Part shown: positions 62,407 to 64,000 of the stretch, piece after piece | Layout of the letters: every line of letters begins with the position of its first letter | Position numbering within the stretch: the first letter of the stretch is position 1 | Source: Letharia columbiana | Taxonomy: Eukaryota; Ascomycota; Lecanoromycetes; Lecanorales; Parmeliaceae | Length of the DNA stretch: 64,000 nt | NCBI RefSeq assembly: GCF_014066305.1 | Contig: NW_023501095.1 | Coordinates: 179,001 to 243,000, forward strand | Direction of reading: 5' to 3' | The notes under the pieces: model-generated | What the model saw: the letters and a program-made list of their open reading frames with translations, nothing else | What the model was told of the DNA's origin: nothing | The model's database searches: none | Made by a program: the position numbers and the translations under genes

Positions 62407-63174
62407 CTAGTAACTAAGTTCGAATACTTCGTCGATATCTATGTTAGGGCGGGAGTATTTGCTATACTTCTATGCATTAGCCTAGTTTTCACACCTATAT
62501 TCGTATGCCTCATCGATATTTAAACCCTCGCTATCGCTTACGTTAGAACGGGTTATAATCGAGTATTTCCCCTTTTTAATATCGGTCTCGGCCTTTACTT
62601 TTACGTATTATTCTATAAACCTCTTTACTTTCTTTTCGACTAGTCCCTCTATAAATTATTAATAATTAAGCTATTTTCTTATAATATACTTCTTTAGCTA
62701 AGGTATAATTTAATTTCTTTTATATATAGTAAGTGCGTTACATAAACGAAGCTCTGATTTCTCTCGCAAATCATATATAATATCATTAGTATCTTTGCAA
62801 TTACTTTCGTATTCGGCGTATATTATAAAGTCTTTATAGAATTTAAGAAAGGGCTAACTCTCTTAGCTTATTCTATTATAAGTACGCTAATGTATCTATC
62901 GAATAATAGATAATAATACTTTATATATATCACTTAGATAATTTAGAAGAACGTCGATTATAGAATATAAGCGATATCGTCGTCTAGTAGATATATGCTA
63001 ACTAGCTTCCCCTTCAAGTCTCGCTATAACGTAGGCGATTTTGAAAGTATCAATAAAGAAATAATTACCATTATGGGTAAGCTTATCTTAAATTCTTATT
63101 TTTCAATTATCGAATGGTATTAAATTAGTATCTGTGAAGATAAGTAAATCTGATAGCCTTAGGCTAAGTGGCTG
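62407..63174 (-). pseudogene. Degraded Gypsy-type gag gene
   Basis: Minus-strand translation shows the retrotransposon gag pattern: LRLSDLLIFTDTNLIPFDN, then KIRI-DKLTHNGNYF, TFKIAYVIARLEGK, and in another frame PFLKFYKDFIIYAEYESN with DTNDIIYDLREKSELRLCNA. The end runs VSDSEGLNIDEAYEYRC to DIDEVFELSY and a stop at 62409-62407. This corresponds to fungal Gypsy gag (...SDLP.FTDG..PTFDNW...KLT.N..HF, FK.AYV..RLGGKA). Frames shift and stops occur, so it is not functional. Capsid assembly is the family role. Confidence 0.75.
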
Positions 63175-64000
63175 TCTAATTTGCTATCGAACTAACTATA
63201 GCGATATTAATCGAAGTCGATATCGATATGCTCTTAGTGCTTCGAAATCTCGTTGTTTAGATAGAGGTGGGGATAGGGGTGGAAGGGCAGAGACGCTAGC
63301 CGAGTTTTGTATCTATGTCTCTCTTTGCTATTCTAATATCTCCTGCGAAGGAGAAGAGACTAGGATACCAGGCGGATTTTGGCCTTATATCTCGGGTTCT
63401 TAAGCTCGATTCTCCTCTAACTAACTCGATGTTTTACGATATCGCTAGTAAAGATTCTCAGCAGATAGAGATTAGTATATACGTGGTATGCGGAGTAACG
63501 GTGAGTTGAAAGGTAAATATCTTTTATATAAATCGTCGTATATAAGATAAGGCTGACTACGGTATATAGAAGATCGTGGTTTAGAGGGAGTATTCTTATA
63601 TTAACGATGTAAAGGGTGATATCTTAGTATTAATATAAATGAATTTAAGAAATTTATAATATATTAAAAATATAGGTAAAAACGGAGTAAAGCGGAGAGG
63701 TCTCTGAAATTCTAATACTATAAAGGCGTTTACGAGTAGAGAAAGATAATAGATCTCTATATTAAGTATTGAAATTTATTTCTTCGCGGGGGTTTATAAC
63801 ACTTATTTCTTAATCGATTAAGTCGCTATAAAGACTATAAATACTCTAAATAGTATTCTTTCGAATGGTAGAAAGTCCGTCGGGGGTGTGTTAGTCGGCG
63901 ATAGAGTTTTTGCGAGGAACGGAGCGGAGAAGGATTTCTTATATTCGATATAGAGGACTCGTTTTTTGATGGATTAGGCTATCGTTAATAATATAGGTTA
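63175..64000 (-). other. 5' part of the minus-strand retroelement or adjoining repeat
   Basis: In element sense this lies upstream of gag. It is moderately AT-rich and RIP-touched. The two plus-strand open frames at 63134-63509 run antisense to gag and are chance. A second LTR matching 61323-61494 is not present before the window ends. Confidence 0.4.

Noticed and set aside
63134..63509. Two plus-strand open frames
   Set aside because: They run antisense to the gag relic, which has a recognisable family pattern on the minus strand.

Overview
The window looks like nuclear DNA of a filamentous ascomycete (Pezizomycotina). The genes carry 54-75 base introns with GT/AG ends and CT-rich leaders, and one is a clear cobalamin-independent methionine synthase (MET6). 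Most of the window is an extremely AT-rich island. In it the dinucleotides CA and TG are almost absent while CG and CT persist, the mark of repeat-induced point mutation (RIP). The organism has a two-compartment genome: ordinary gene DNA interrupted by RIP-silenced transposon DNA.

Layout. 1-4300 is gene DNA: the start of a minus-strand gene running off the left edge, then a plus-strand gene for a long disordered repeat protein that is open in two frames (1050-2765 and up to 3808) and appears frameshifted. At 4301-4431 lies a 131 bp hairpin element flanked by GTATC repeats. From 4444 to 50783 runs the AT-rich island, 46.3 kb, whose two ends are an 81 bp inverted repeat (70 of 81 positions match) bordered by TA on both sides. 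Inside are two full-length copies of one Ty3/Gypsy element (6130-15370 and 36015-43137), each with 275 bp LTRs and a 5 bp target duplication. There are also two insertions of an unclassified element sharing its ends but not its middle (5129-5715 and 12803-14906), a second LTR-type element split by the second Gypsy copy, a 2.16 kb unknown repeat present twice, and several tandem arrays.

50,850-60,411 is gene DNA again: a minisatellite, a minus-strand gene for a 1024-residue disordered protein, MET6 on the minus strand with four exons, and, divergent from it, a plus-strand three-exon gene for a steroid 5-alpha-reductase family membrane protein. From 60,412 to the right edge is repeat DNA: a third copy of part of the 2.16 kb family, then a minus-strand LTR element with one LTR and a gag relic but no visible polymerase.

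Chronology read from the sequence: Gypsy copies inserted and were mutated by RIP; later the GC-richer element at 12803-14906 landed inside the already mutated Gypsy copy A and kept its CA/TG content. No CRISPR array, rRNA or tRNA gene was recognised. Proteins in the island are inactive relics; apart from MET6 and the reductase-like gene, no host gene here has a function I can name.
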